From assembly GCF_010731755.1 (NCBI RefSeq), contig NZ_AP022589.1, positions 2,108,001-2,172,000 of the forward strand: a stretch of DNA of 64,000 nt, given 5' to 3'. The translations under genes and the position numbers were made by a program. This stretch comes from Mycolicibacter minnesotensis. GTDB taxonomy: Bacteria; Actinomycetota; Actinomycetes; Mycobacteriales; Mycobacteriaceae. Every line of letters begins with the position of its first letter. Position 1 is the stretch's first letter. Shown here piece by piece: positions 19,649 through 28,151 of this stretch. The notes under the pieces were generated by a model. The model did not search any database and had not been told where the DNA came from. It saw only the letters and a list, made by a program, of their open reading frames with translations.

Positions 19649-21847
19649 CTAGGGATCCCGGGGCAGGCCCAAGAGCCGCTCGGCGATGATGTTGAGCTGG
19701 ACCTCTGAGGTGCCGCCATAGATGGTGGTGGCGCGGCTCATCAGCAGGTACTCGGCCCACCTGCCGGGCAGCTGCTCGCGATCGCCGATCGCGGCGTCAC
19801 CGGCGAATGTGCCCACCGCGAACTCCGCATAACCCTGGCCGGTACGCATTGAGAGCAGCTTGGACACCGCTGCCGCAGGCATCGGGTCCTTGCCGGCCAA
19901 GGTCAGCAGCGTAGAGCGCAGATTGAGCAGTTTTGCCGCGTGCCCCTCTGCGATCAGCTGACCGGCCCGCCGCTGCTCGCCATGATCGAACTGGCCGTCG
20001 CGGATGAACTCCACGAACCCGTCGAGGCTGGCCAGGAACGGCATCTCGCTGCCGCCGATCGACACCCGCTCCGCGGTCAGCGTGTTGCGGCTGACCTCCC
20101 AGCCCCGGTTCACCTCGCCGAGGACCAATTCGTCCGGCACGAACACGTCGTCGATGAACACGGTGTTGAACATCGCGCCGCCGGTGAGTTCCCGCAGCGG
20201 GCTGACGGTCACGCCCTCGGCCTTCATGTCCAACAGGAAGTAGGTGATGCCGTCGTGCTTGGGCGCCGAGGAGTCGGTTCGGGCCAGCAGGGCACCCCAC
20301 TGCGAGAACTGTGCGGCCGACGTCCAGATCTTCTGGCCGCTGATCCGCCAGCCGCCGTCGACTTTGGTGGCCTTGGTGGTCAGGCTGGCCAGGTCTGAAC
20401 CCGCGCCGGGCTCGGAGAACAGCTGGCACCACACCAGTTCCCCGCGGAAAGTCGGCGGCAGGAACCGTTGCTTCTGCTCGTCGGTGCCGAACGCCACGAT
20501 CGACGGCATGAGCCACGCGGCGATGCCCAGCGCCTGACGCCGCACCCGGCCGGACGAGAACTCCTGCTCGATGATGATCTGCTCGATCGGTTCGGCGGCG
20601 CGCCCCCAGGGCTTGGGCAGGTAGGGCAGTACCCAGCCGCCCTCGGCGATCGCGACCGTGCGCTCGTCCTGCGCCATGGCTTTGAGCGCGGCGACCTCGG
20701 CCCTGATCTCGGCACGCAACTTCTCGGTGTCGGGGTCCAGGTCGATGTCGATCTTGCGCATGCCGCCGGCGGCGGCGGTGTCGACCACCTGCTGCGGGTG
20801 TGCCGAACGGGTGCCGAAGGACGCCGCCAGGATCAGTGCCCGCCGGTAGTACACGCCCGCGTCGTGCTCCCAGGTGAAGCCGATTCCGCCATGCACCTGA
20901 ATGCAGTCCTGCGTGCAGTGCTGTGCGGCGCTGGGCGCCAAGGTGGCAGCCACCGCGGTAGCGAACTGCACGGTCGAACCCGCTGCCTCCCATCCGTTCT
21001 GGTCGGCCTCGTCGATAGCGCGGGCGGCGTCCCATACCGCGGCGGTGGCCCGCTCGGTGTCGGCGATCATCTCCGCGCACTTGTGCTTGATGGCCTGGAA
21101 CTGGCCGATGGGTCGACCGAACTGCTCCCGGATCTTGGCGTATTCGGCCGCGGTGTCGGTGGCCCACCGGGCCACGCCGATGGCCTCAGCGGACAGCAGC
21201 GTCGAGATCAGCGCCTGCGCGCGTTCGCCCGACAAGCTGCCCAACACCGCCGAGCTGTTCACCTCGACGCCGTCGGCGCGCACCTGCGCGATGGGCCGCA
21301 GCGGGTCCACGCTCGCCACCGGCTCGATCTCGAGCTGGTCGGCGCGCAGCAGCACCCAGGTGGTGGCCTCTTCGAGCGCCACCGGCAGCACCAGCAAGGA
21401 CGCCTGAGCGGCGGCGGCCACGGCGCGAGCCTCGCCGCGGACTACCAAACCCGTCCCACCGGCGGTGGCGGTGAGGCCCGGGTTGACCGTGTAGGTGGCG
21501 ATCACCTCGCCACTGGCCAGCCCGATCAGCTCAGCGGCCGTGGGGTTGTTGGCGGCGATCAGGGCGCTGGCGATGGCCGACGGTACGAAGGGTCCCGGTA
21601 CTGCGCCGTAGCCGAACTCGGCCAGCACCACCGCCAGCTCCAGGATTCCGAATCCCTGTCCGCCGACGTCCTCGGCCAGGTGCAGACCTGTCAGTCCCTG
21701 CTCGGCCGCGGCTCGCCAGAACGACGGTGGGTTCTCGATCGGAGCGTCCATGGCCGCGTGCAGCAGCTCGGAGGGCACGGCGCGTGTCAGCAGGGCCCGC
21801 ACGGAATCGGCGAGGTCCTGGTGCTCGGAGTTGATCGCTATCGGCAT
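19649..21847 (-). CDS. fadE6: Acyl-CoA dehydrogenase FadE6 (two-domain)
   Basis: A 732-aa flavoprotein made of two acyl-CoA dehydrogenase units in tandem, a typical mycobacterial double ACAD. The N-terminal unit (about 1-350) ends with AQHCTQDCIQVHGGIGFTWE. The C-terminal unit carries the intact flavin signature QLFSEPGAGSDLASL, then WRISGQKIWTSAAQFSQWG and the closing TTIYGGTSEVQLNIIAERLL. It should dehydrogenate a bulky or long acyl-CoA. The length matches M. tuberculosis FadE6. The start ATG is 34 nt after the 2-hydroxyacid dehydrogenase stop. A CAACCA-N6-TGGTTG palindrome lies about 40 bp upstream of the ATG and may be an operator. Confidence 0.9.
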   Translation of the reverse strand: MPIAINSEHQDLADSVRALLTRAVPSELLHAAMDAPIENPPSFWRAAAEQGLTGLHLAEDVGGQGFGILELAVVLAEFGYGAVPGPFVPSAIASALIAANNPTAAELIGLASGEVIATYTVNPGLTATAGGTGLVVRGEARAVAAAAQASLLVLPVALEEATTWVLLRADQLEIEPVASVDPLRPIAQVRADGVEVNSSAVLGSLSGERAQALISTLLSAEAIGVARWATDTAAEYAKIREQFGRPIGQFQAIKHKCAEMIADTERATAAVWDAARAIDEADQNGWEAAGSTVQFATAVAATLAPSAAQHCTQDCIQVHGGIGFTWEHDAGVYYRRALILAASFGTRSAHPQQVVDTAAAGGMRKIDIDLDPDTEKLRAEIRAEVAALKAMAQDERTVAIAEGGWVLPYLPKPWGRAAEPIEQIIIEQEFSSGRVRRQALGIAAWLMPSIVAFGTDEQKQRFLPPTFRGELVWCQLFSEPGAGSDLASLTTKATKVDGGWRISGQKIWTSAAQFSQWGALLARTDSSAPKHDGITYFLLDMKAEGVTVSPLRELTGGAMFNTVFIDDVFVPDELVLGEVNRGWEVSRNTLTAERVSIGGSEMPFLASLDGFVEFIRDGQFDHGEQRRAGQLIAEGHAAKLLNLRSTLLTLAGKDPMPAAAVSKLLSMRTGQGYAEFAVGTFAGDAAIGDREQLPGRWAEYLLMSRATTIYGGTSEVQLNIIAERLLGLPRDP

Positions 21848-21881
21848 GGGAGACGCCTTTCGGTGGGTACGTCAGCTGAAT

Positions 21882-22838
21882 CTAACAACCAGTCGGTTGG
21901 TTGACCACGTGGGTCAGGGGCAGTCCGTCGCGGAGCCGGCGGCAGTTGTCGACGGCCACAGTCAGGTAGCGCCGCATGGTGTCGGCGGTGTACCAGCTCA
22001 CATGCGGGGTGAGCACCACGTTGTCCAGCCCGAGCAGGGGGTTGTCGGCGGTCACCGGCTCAACGGCGAAGACGTCCAGGCCCGCGCCGGCCAGCCGCCC
22101 CCGGCCCAACGCCTCGGCCAGCGCGGCCTCATCGACGATCGGCCCACGAGAGGTGTTGACCAGCACCGCGTCGGACTTCATCTGCGCCAGGGCCGCGTGG
22201 TCGATCAACCCCTCGGTAGTAGCGGTCAGCGGAACGTGCAGCGAGACGATGTCGGCTGCCGCCAGGAGCTCCGGTAAGGGGCGCCAGCCCGGCGTGCCGT
22301 CGTCGCGGGTACTGGTGTGCAGCACCTGGGCGCCCATGGCGGCCACGATCTGGGCCACCCGCTGCGCGATGCTGCCGAAGCCGACCAGGCCCACGGTGGA
22401 GCCGCCGATGTCCCGGCAGCGTTCACCGAGATCGGGATCGGTGGGCCAGCCGCGAATCTGTCGGGTCGCCCGATCCAGTGGCAACAGCTGCCGCAGCACG
22501 GCGAGCATCAGCATCACAGTGCCCTCGGCGACTGAGGCGGCGTTGGCGCCGGGCATATTGGCCACTGCGATCCCACGCTGTGTTGCGACATCGACGTCGA
22601 TGGTGTTGATGCCCACCCCGAACTTGTGCACCAGCCGCAGCGCCGGACCGCTTCGCAGGTCGTCGCCCGAGAGCGGGCGCAGGATGTGCCAGAGCACCTC
22701 TGCGTCAGCCAGCTCACGATGTAGCGTTGCGTCATCGTCAGCGGCGCACCATCGGATGTCTAGCCAATCCGATTCGGGTGCAACGAATTCGAGCACCTTC
22801 GGACCGGGGATGAAGTGCGCCAGGACTTTCAGCGTCAT
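21882..22838 (-). CDS. D-isomer-specific 2-hydroxyacid dehydrogenase
   Basis: An NAD-dependent dehydrogenase of 318 aa. The Rossmann motif is VGLVGFGSIAQRVAQIVAAMG. The catalytic Arg lies in LVNTSRGPIVDEAAL, the Glu in GAGLDVFAVEP and the catalytic His in VVLTPHVSW. The ATG at 22838 is two bases after the stop of the upstream TetR gene, so the two are translationally coupled. An in-frame extension of 21 codons was rejected because it overlaps the TetR gene and adds nothing recognisable. Its place between a TetR gene and fadE6 suggests a role in the same regulated catabolic route. The substrate is unknown. Confidence 0.85.
   Translation of the reverse strand: MTLKVLAHFIPGPKVLEFVAPESDWLDIRWCAADDDATLHRELADAEVLWHILRPLSGDDLRSGPALRLVHKFGVGINTIDVDVATQRGIAVANMPGANAASVAEGTVMLMLAVLRQLLPLDRATRQIRGWPTDPDLGERCRDIGGSTVGLVGFGSIAQRVAQIVAAMGAQVLHTSTRDDGTPGWRPLPELLAAADIVSLHVPLTATTEGLIDHAALAQMKSDAVLVNTSRGPIVDEAALAEALGRGRLAGAGLDVFAVEPVTADNPLLGLDNVVLTPHVSWYTADTMRRYLTVAVDNCRRLRDGLPLTHVVNQPTGC
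21886..21903. promoter_or_regulatory. Candidate TetR-type operator upstream of fadE6
   Basis: A perfect 6-bp inverted repeat CAACCA-N6-TGGTTG overlapping the last codons of the 2-hydroxyacid dehydrogenase and about 40 bp before the fadE6 ATG. It resembles the dyads bound by lipid-metabolism TetR repressors. Because it lies in coding sequence, chance cannot be excluded. Confidence 0.35.
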
Positions 22839-22840
22839 GC

Positions 22841-23482
22841 TCAGGAGCTCTCCTCGGTGTAGATGGCCCGGTAGAAGACGTTGGCCAGCGTGCGAATACA
22901 CGTTGCGTCGTCGGGGTCGGCGCCATGCCGGGGCGTGGCCAGCTGGATATAGCAGAACTGGTTGAGCATCGACACGATCGCCACGGCCAGCAACTCCGGG
23001 TCGTCATCGGTGCAGAAACCCTCCGACTGCGCGCGCTTCACCGTCTCGGTGATGTGACCGACAGGCACCGCACAGATCTCTGCCCAGTAGCGGGCGAAGT
23101 CGTCATTGACCATCGCCAGCTGGGAGACACCCACCATTTCGGCCAATCGATTGCGGTAGGTGTGCCAATGTGCGGCCGTGGCCTGTTCGATCCGTTCCCG
23201 ATTGGTCAGGCCGTGTCGTGTGACGTTCGAGGCCCGCTCGCCGGCCTCGTCGCGAAAACGCAATGCCCACTCCCGGACCATCGCCTCTTTGGAGTCGTAG
23301 TAGTTGTAGAACGATGCCGCTGAGCGTCCCGCCTCGGTCGTGATGTCGGCGATGGTGGTTGCCAGAACTCCCTTGCGGGCGATCACTGCCCGCGCGGCCG
23401 CGTCGATCGCAGCCTGAGTGCGCCGGCCCCGGTGGGTGGGCAGCGGTGCCCGCCGGACGGGTTGTTCGGAGGATTTCGGCAC
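22841..23482 (-). CDS. TetR-family transcriptional regulator
   Basis: A 213-aa repressor-type protein. The N-terminal HTH reads AAIDAAARAVIARKGVLATT then ADITTEAGRSAASFYNYYDS and KEAMV, followed by an all-helical ligand domain with HWHTYRNRLAEM and a C-terminal VFYRAIY helix. The start is a GTG at 23482 preceded by AGGAAG. It heads the leftward 2-hydroxyacid dehydrogenase-fadE6 operon and diverges from the glyoxalase-fold gene. A palindromic, AGATCT-rich region between them is the likely operator for both directions. It corresponds in position to M. tuberculosis Rv0273c. The inducer is probably an acyl-CoA or a related metabolite, by analogy only. Confidence 0.85.
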   Translation of the reverse strand: MPKSSEQPVRRAPLPTHRGRRTQAAIDAAARAVIARKGVLATTIADITTEAGRSAASFYNYYDSKEAMVREWALRFRDEAGERASNVTRHGLTNRERIEQATAAHWHTYRNRLAEMVGVSQLAMVNDDFARYWAEICAVPVGHITETVKRAQSEGFCTDDDPELLAVAIVSMLNQFCYIQLATPRHGADPDDATCIRTLANVFYRAIYTEESS

Positions 23483-23514
23483 CGAATCGGACTTCCTGTC
23501 TCAGTGGGCCTGGA

Positions 23515-23552
23515 TCAGATCTAAATCTGATGTTAGATTCAGTTTCAGATCT
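23515..23552. promoter_or_regulatory. Divergent promoter with near-palindromic operator
   Basis: TCAGATCTAAATCTGA (23515-23530) is a palindrome with one mismatched pair. A second AGATCT (23547-23552) closes a partial repeat, TTCAGATCT, on the right. A TAGATT hexamer at 23534-23539 could be the -10 of the glyoxalase-fold gene. The site lies between a TetR gene and its divergent neighbour, the classic place for a shared operator. Confidence 0.5.
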
Positions 23553-23572
23553 TGACCAGAGGAGTAGCTGCA

Positions 23573-24148
23573 ATGATCAAGCCGCACGGTGTCAACACCG
23601 AGTTCGAAATCAGTGGGATCAACCACGTGGCGATGGTGTGCTCGGACATGGAACGCACCGTCGACTTCTATACCAACATCTTGGGCATGCCGTTGATCAA
23701 GTCGCTGGACCTGCCCGCGGGCATCGGTCAGCACTTCTTCTTCGACGCCGGCAACGGGGACTGCGTGGCCTTCTTCTGGTTCCGCGACGCCCCTGACCGG
23801 GTTCCCGGTATCTCGTCGCCGGCCGCCATACCCGGGATCGGCGAGATCACGAGTGCCGTGAGCACACTCAATCACCTCGCCTTCCATGTGCCGGCGGACA
23901 AGTTCGATGCCTACCGCCAGCGACTCAAGGAGAAGGGTGTTCGGGTGGGGCCGGTCCTCAACCACGACGAGTCCGAGTGGCAGGCCAGCCCGACCTTGCA
24001 TCCCGGCGTCTATGTCCGCTCCTTCTATTTCCAGGACCCCGACGGCATCACCCTGGAATTCGCCTGCTGGACCAAAGAATTCACCGGCGACGAAGCGCAC
24101 GTCACGCCCAAAACGGCAGCCGATCGCCGGGTTCCGGCCAGCACCTAG
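23573..24148 (+). CDS. VOC/glyoxalase-fold protein
   Basis: A 191-aa vicinal-oxygen-chelate protein. It has one full set of beta-alpha-beta-beta-beta repeats: GINHVAMVCSDMERTVDFYT with a metal His, LNHLAFHVP with a second His, and FYFQDPDGITLEFACW with the terminal Glu. Metal-dependent isomerisation, dioxygenation or thiol chemistry are all possible in this superfamily. The ATG at 23573 has AGAGGAG upstream and is preferred over the ATG at 23552. It corresponds to M. tuberculosis Rv0274. It is probably controlled by the adjacent TetR protein. Confidence 0.83.
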   Translation: MIKPHGVNTEFEISGINHVAMVCSDMERTVDFYTNILGMPLIKSLDLPAGIGQHFFFDAGNGDCVAFFWFRDAPDRVPGISSPAAIPGIGEITSAVSTLNHLAFHVPADKFDAYRQRLKEKGVRVGPVLNHDESEWQASPTLHPGVYVRSFYFQDPDGITLEFACWTKEFTGDEAHVTPKTAADRRVPAST

Positions 24149-25173
24149 CCCGCTCTAGGCGGGATGGCGAGACCGATCAGCAGGTCGAGCTCGTCGACGC
24201 AGGTGTGTAGGGCAGCGGCCTGCAGCACTTCGCCCCCGGGCGCCACAAGCTGGTCACGGGCCGCCTGAGCGTGCGACGCAGCGGGAGTCCAGGCTCCGCC
24301 GGTCAGGGCGGCGACCGCCGCGGCCAGCTCGTCGATGGCAGTGTCGGTCGGTTCGGTGACGGTTTGGCCGGCCTCGGTCACGACGCGCGCGAGATGAAGG
24401 ACTGAACCGGCCAGCAGGGACAGTTGAGCGGCTTGTCGATCGGCGACCCGCGTCGCGTCGCGCAAGGACCACCGCAACGGACAGATCTGCGCTACTTGCT
24501 CGGCGGTGCCACGGGCTTCGCTCAGGCGGGCCAGCCGGTGGTAGAGCTGCGCGGCCACCGGCTGTAGCCAGTTCGGATCCCCGGATCGGTGATCGAGCTG
24601 GCTGAGCAGCACCCGCAGCGTGGCCAGCACCTCGGTACGGGCAGCGCGCAACACCGCCAGCGGATTCTTCGGAAACAGAACCACGCTGAAGATCACCGCG
24701 ATCCCACCGCCGATCAGGGCATCGAACAGTCGTTCCGCCCCGACACCACCGTGCGGAAACGCCAGCACGAGGATCGCCGAGATCACCGTCTGATTGACGA
24801 ACATCGGGCGTTGGATGAGGAACCGTCTCCCGACCAACAACGCTGCGCACAGCGAGGCGAAGACAACAACGGCCATCGCGAACGGGCCGGTGCCCAGGAA
24901 CCTGTGCACGCCGCTGCCCAAACCGATCCCCAAGCCGACGCCGACCATCATCTCGACCGCGAGTTCTGCGCGGACCACGTTGGTCGCCCACATGCACACA
25001 GCCGCCGCGATCGGAGCAAAGAACGGGGCAGGGTGCCCGAGTGCATCGCGAGCGAGATACCAGGCAAAGCCCGCGGCCAGTGCGGTCTGCGTGCTGGGCC
25101 ACACAACGGTCCCGAGCAGGTCCGACCGTCCACGAAACAGACCGCCGCAGGTACGCAATACGGTTCTGGTCAT
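24145..25173 (-). CDS. FUSC-family aromatic-acid-exporter-like membrane protein
   Basis: A 342-aa membrane protein with the N-terminal six-helix FUSC/ArAE layout: WPSTQTALAAGFAWYLARDA, FFAPIAAAVCMWAT, and the pair MVGVGLGIGLGSGVHRFLG and MAVVVFASLCAALLVGRRFL. A long helical cytoplasmic C-terminal half follows. Family members export aromatic acids or contribute to envelope stress tolerance. The ATG at 25173 is the first that keeps the membrane block intact without the Cys-rich upstream extension. The gene converges with the glyoxalase-fold gene, the two stops overlapping inside a small CCTAG/CTAGG hairpin. The substrate is unknown. Confidence 0.75.
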   Translation of the reverse strand: MTRTVLRTCGGLFRGRSDLLGTVVWPSTQTALAAGFAWYLARDALGHPAPFFAPIAAAVCMWATNVVRAELAVEMMVGVGLGIGLGSGVHRFLGTGPFAMAVVVFASLCAALLVGRRFLIQRPMFVNQTVISAILVLAFPHGGVGAERLFDALIGGGIAVIFSVVLFPKNPLAVLRAARTEVLATLRVLLSQLDHRSGDPNWLQPVAAQLYHRLARLSEARGTAEQVAQICPLRWSLRDATRVADRQAAQLSLLAGSVLHLARVVTEAGQTVTEPTDTAIDELAAAVAALTGGAWTPAASHAQAARDQLVAPGGEVLQAAALHTCVDELDLLIGLAIPPRAG

Positions 25174-25335
25174 CGTCGTAGAGCCTAGACAACACATCGA
25201 GGCGCAGGCCCCGAGATGACGAAAGGGTCCGGGCAAGAAGCTGGACGCCTATCACGGCCGCCATTAGTGTTTCGGGTGCCCGAGTTCGACGTGCTGTGTC
25301 CGATAGATGACGACAATCCAGAAGGCCAGGTGACG

Positions 25336-26160
25336 ATGGGACGGGTGACCACCCGCCGTAGTGCCCGTCACCTGCTAGGTGGCCGTGCAGCGGACAGGTC
25401 TGAGACGCTGGCCGTGGAGGAGCCGCTGGAGATCAGGCTCAACGGCAGCGCCTTGACGGTTACCATGCGCACCCCGGGCTCCGATATCGAACTCGCACAA
25501 GGGTTTCTGCTGACCGAAGGGGTGATCGCCCGACGGGACGACATTGCGACCATCCGGTATTGCCCAGGTGCCGATGCGGACGGAGTGAACAGCTACAACG
25601 TTCTCGACGTCGTCTTGTCCCCCGGTGTCCCGCTGCCCGAGATTGACGTCACGCGCAATTTCTACACAACGTCGTCGTGTGGCGTCTGTGGAAAGGCGTC
25701 GCTGGAGGCGGTTCGGACGGTCAGTCGACACTGCCCCGGCGACGATCCGGTAACCGTTTCGGCGCAGGCCATCACCGTCATGCCGGGCCGACTCCGTGAG
25801 GCGCAGAAGGTGTTTGACAGTACCGGCGGTCTGCATGCGGCAGCACTGTTCGACAAAGATGCCCAGTTACTGGTGGTGCGCGAGGATATCGGCCGGCACA
25901 ACGCGGTGGACAAGGTAATCGGTTGGGCGGTCGAACATGGCCGGATCCCACTGACCGGCACGGTCCTGTTGGTCAGCGGGCGCGCGTCGTTCGAGCTGAC
26001 GCAAAAGGCAGTGATGGCCGGGATACCCTTATTGGCAGCGGTTTCCGCGCCATCCTCGCTGGCGGTCGACCTCGCCGCGCAGTCCGGTATGACGCTCATA
26101 GCGTTCCTGCGCGGAGAGTCCATGAACGTCTACAGCAGGGCTGACCGGATCATCCACTGA
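25336..26160 (+). CDS. fdhD: Formate dehydrogenase accessory sulfurtransferase FdhD
   Basis: A 274-aa protein that passes sulfur from a cysteine desulfurase to the molybdenum cofactor of formate dehydrogenase. The catalytic CxxC loop is in [11 protein letters not shown]. Other family marks are [46 protein letters not shown] and [14 protein letters not shown]. The ATG at 25336 gives MGRVT, the N-terminus usual in actinobacterial FdhD, and is preferred over the far-upstream ATG at 25216. No formate dehydrogenase gene is in the window, so the partner lies elsewhere. Confidence 0.93.
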   Translation: MGRVTTRRSARHLLGGRAADRSETLAVEEPLEIRLNGSALTVTMRTPGSDIELAQGFLLTEGVIARRDDIATIRYCPGADADGVNSYNVLDVVLSPGVPLPEIDVTRNFYTTSSCGVCGKASLEAVRTVSRHCPGDDPVTVSAQAITVMPGRLREAQKVFDSTGGLHAAALFDKDAQLLVVREDIGRHNAVDKVIGWAVEHGRIPLTGTVLLVSGRASFELTQKAVMAGIPLLAAVSAPSSLAVDLAAQSGMTLIAFLRGESMNVYSRADRIIH

Positions 26161-26212
26161 ACGTGGAAAACAGGTGCGATGAAGTGGAACTCTGATACAT
26201 TCCTCGATCACT

Positions 26213-26644
26213 ATGACCCTTTTTCGCAGTCCTTTTCGGCGCCCTACCCGCAACGTTGCCCGCGCGATGGTCATATGGGCCGCCGCGGTCAGCTGCGCCG
26301 GGACGGCGTTCGCGGAACCGCCACTGATCAACGGTGTCTTCCAGGGCGCTGACGAAGAGTTCGCCTGGACGATAGCCACCAGCTGTAGCCAGGTCGACTG
26401 CAATGGGACCGTGAGCAGCAACCAGGGCTGGACAAGTCCGATGAGGCTGATCAATGGGGAGTGGCACTTCAGCATCACCAAGCCCGACGGTGGGCTTTGC
26501 GCGGACGGCAGCTATGTGCCGACCGTGATTGGGGTGATGATCGACCCGGTGTCGCTCGGCGGTGTCGTCACGACCAGTTCCGACGGAGAGTGCCCGGGAA
26601 GCACCCTGACCTCTCGGCCGTTCCAGCTGCACCAGCTCGGCTGA
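26213..26644 (+). CDS. Small exported protein with two Cys pairs
   Basis: A 143-aa protein with a Sec-type signal: a basic N-region rich in Arg, a hydrophobic core (VIWAAAVSCAGTAFA) and a likely cleavage after AFA. The mature part of about 110 aa has four cysteines, in SCSQVDCNG, GLCADG and GECPGS, suggesting two disulfides. Segments such as WTSPMRLINGEWHFSI are shared with a group of small secreted proteins of unknown function in mycobacteria, as far as I recall. It stands alone between fdhD and an esxG-like remnant. No function can be assigned. Confidence 0.65.
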   Translation: MTLFRSPFRRPTRNVARAMVIWAAAVSCAGTAFAEPPLINGVFQGADEEFAWTIATSCSQVDCNGTVSSNQGWTSPMRLINGEWHFSITKPDGGLCADGSYVPTVIGVMIDPVSLGGVVTTSSDGECPGSTLTSRPFQLHQLG

Positions 26645-26794
26645 GGCCCACCTACCGGCGTCATCGCCCTTGATCGGCCGCGGCGCGCAGGTGCAGCTTC
26701 GCATCCATGACAGACCTTCGGTCCTGAAGTCGGCATCCGGGGAACTTCACCGGCGCTGCCTACGACTAATGGAATGGGCGAATGGGGTGTGGTG

Positions 26795-26959
26795 ATGAGT
26801 TTGTGGGATGCGCATATGCCGCAGGTGGGCGCGTCGGAGTCGGCGTTCGGTGCTCAGTCCGCGCAGGAGACCGACACGGTGACGGTGAACGCACGCTGTC
26901 GGGTCCTGGGCCGTTTCAACAGCGTTTATCCGGCATTTTCCGTGGTCACTCCAGCGTAG
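26795..26959 (+). pseudogene. Truncated esxG-like remnant
   Basis: The frame begins [20 protein letters not shown], nearly the same as the N-terminus of the intact EsxG encoded at 37370. The similarity includes the ribosome binding site and start context: by eye about 68 of 80 bases match between 26784-26863 and 37359-37438. After about 23 codons the reading frame continues into unrelated sequence and stops at 26957-26959. No WXG100 helical hairpin can form. It lies just before the methyltransferase gene that precedes the ESX-3 operon, so it looks like a leftover of a duplication or rearrangement at this locus. Confidence 0.7.
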
Positions 26960-26969
26960 GGTCGGTGGA

Positions 26970-27878
26970 ATGCCTCTGATGCGTAGTGAAGGTGACAGCT
27001 GGGATATCACCACCAGCGTTGGTTCGACCGCCTTGTTCGTGGCGACCGCCAGAGCGTTGGAGGCCGCCAAGCCTGATCCGCTGGCGGTCGATCCCTACGC
27101 CGAGCTGTTCTGCCGGGCGGCCCGCGGGGACTGGGCCGCCGTGCTGGACGGCAACCAGCCCGACCATGAATTGTTGACCAACGATTTCGGTCAGCACTTC
27201 GTCAACTTCCAGGGCGCCCGCACCCGCTACTTCGACGACTATCTCCGGGGTGCCGTGGCGGCGGGCATACGTCAGGTAGTGATTCTGGCGTCCGGACTGG
27301 ACTCGCGGGCCTTCCGGTCGCCCTGGCCGGACGGCACCACGATCTTCGAATTGGACCAGCCGCAGGTGCTCGCCTTCAAGAGCTATGTGCTGTCTCAGCG
27401 TGGCATCCGGGCGACTGCCGAACGGCGGGAAGTGGCTGTCGACCTGCGTGAGGACTGGCCCCAGGCGCTGCGCGACGCCGGCTTCGACCCGACCAGGCCC
27501 TCGGCGTGGATTGCCGAGGGCCTACTGATCTATCTGCCCGCCGATGCGCAGCAGCTGTTGTTCGCCGGGATCGACGGCTTGGCCGCCCCGGGCAGTCACG
27601 TCGCAGTGGAGGACGGTGCCCCGATGCCCGAGGACGACTTTGACGCTGCGGTAGCGGCCGAAGTCGCGGCCGGCGACGACACCCGCAACTTTCATCGGTT
27701 GGTCTACAACGAGCAACATGCACCCGCCGACCAGTGGTTCGGGGCTCGGGGATGGGCGGCGGTCGCCACACCGCTGGCCGAGTATCTGCGGCGGCTGGGT
27801 CGGCCCGTCCCGGACCCGGCCACCCCAGCCGGTCAGATGGTCGCGCGGAACTCGTTGGTCTCGGCGGTCAAGGAGTAG
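26970..27878 (+). CDS. SAM-dependent methyltransferase, mycobacterial LCMT/PPM1-like family
   Basis: A 302-aa class I methyltransferase of the expanded mycobacterial family related to leucine carboxyl methyltransferases. It opens with the family signature [20 protein letters not shown], then [10 protein letters not shown], the SAM motif [14 protein letters not shown], the acidic [12 protein letters not shown], and [11 protein letters not shown]. It matches M. tuberculosis Rv0281, which also sits immediately upstream of ESX-3. TAGGGT seven bases before the ATG suggests a leaderless start; an ATG three codons later is also possible. The methyl acceptor is not known. Confidence 0.88.
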   Translation: MPLMRSEGDSWDITTSVGSTALFVATARALEAAKPDPLAVDPYAELFCRAARGDWAAVLDGNQPDHELLTNDFGQHFVNFQGARTRYFDDYLRGAVAAGIRQVVILASGLDSRAFRSPWPDGTTIFELDQPQVLAFKSYVLSQRGIRATAERREVAVDLREDWPQALRDAGFDPTRPSAWIAEGLLIYLPADAQQLLFAGIDGLAAPGSHVAVEDGAPMPEDDFDAAVAAEVAAGDDTRNFHRLVYNEQHAPADQWFGARGWAAVATPLAEYLRRLGRPVPDPATPAGQMVARNSLVSAVKE

Positions 27879-27945
27879 TTGCGGTCCGCCATCGGTTGGC
27901 GAACCGCTGTGGAGGACGAGTTCGCCATGCGGTACCGTGCACATT

Positions 27946-27966
27946 TAACGAAAATGGTTTTCAATA
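27946..27966. promoter_or_regulatory. Candidate Zur box upstream of ESX-3
   Basis: A 21-bp, AT-rich dyad in otherwise GC-rich sequence: left arm TAACGAAAAT, central G, right arm GTTTTCAATA, with seven of ten positions symmetric. Size, spacing and the AAAAT/GTTTTC core agree with the mycobacterial zinc-repressor box. In M. tuberculosis the ESX-3 operon is known to be repressed by Zur. Confidence 0.65.
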
Positions 27967-28084
27967 AGGAGTCGGTGATGGGTTGGGACGGCGTCGGCGC
28001 GTCAGTGCGCGATTCGTGGACCCGAAGTCCGCGTTCAGGGGTGACGAATGTCGCCCGGCGAGCGTCTCGATCGATCTCGACAAG

Positions 28085-28103
28085 TTAGCTTATGCAATGC
28101 TAA
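28085..28103. promoter_or_regulatory. Candidate IdeR box upstream of eccA3
   Basis: The 19-bp sequence TTAGCTTATGCAATGCTAA matches the IdeR iron-box consensus at 14 of 19 positions (counted by eye). It sits inside a wider perfect repeat, AAGTTAGC (28082-28089) and GCTAACTT (28099-28106). It lies about 50 bp before the eccA3 ATG, where bound IdeR would block the promoter. In M. tuberculosis ESX-3 is iron-repressed through IdeR. Confidence 0.68.
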
Positions 28104-28151
28104 CTTCAGCCGGGTTGGTTCAAGGAAATACAGCAAAGGGGCGAGTCACGC

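Noticed and set aside
27879..28151. Short ORFs between the methyltransferase and eccA3
   Set aside because: They cross the Zur-like and IdeR-like sites and the promoter, differ in composition from real genes here, and have no similarity to ESX proteins.
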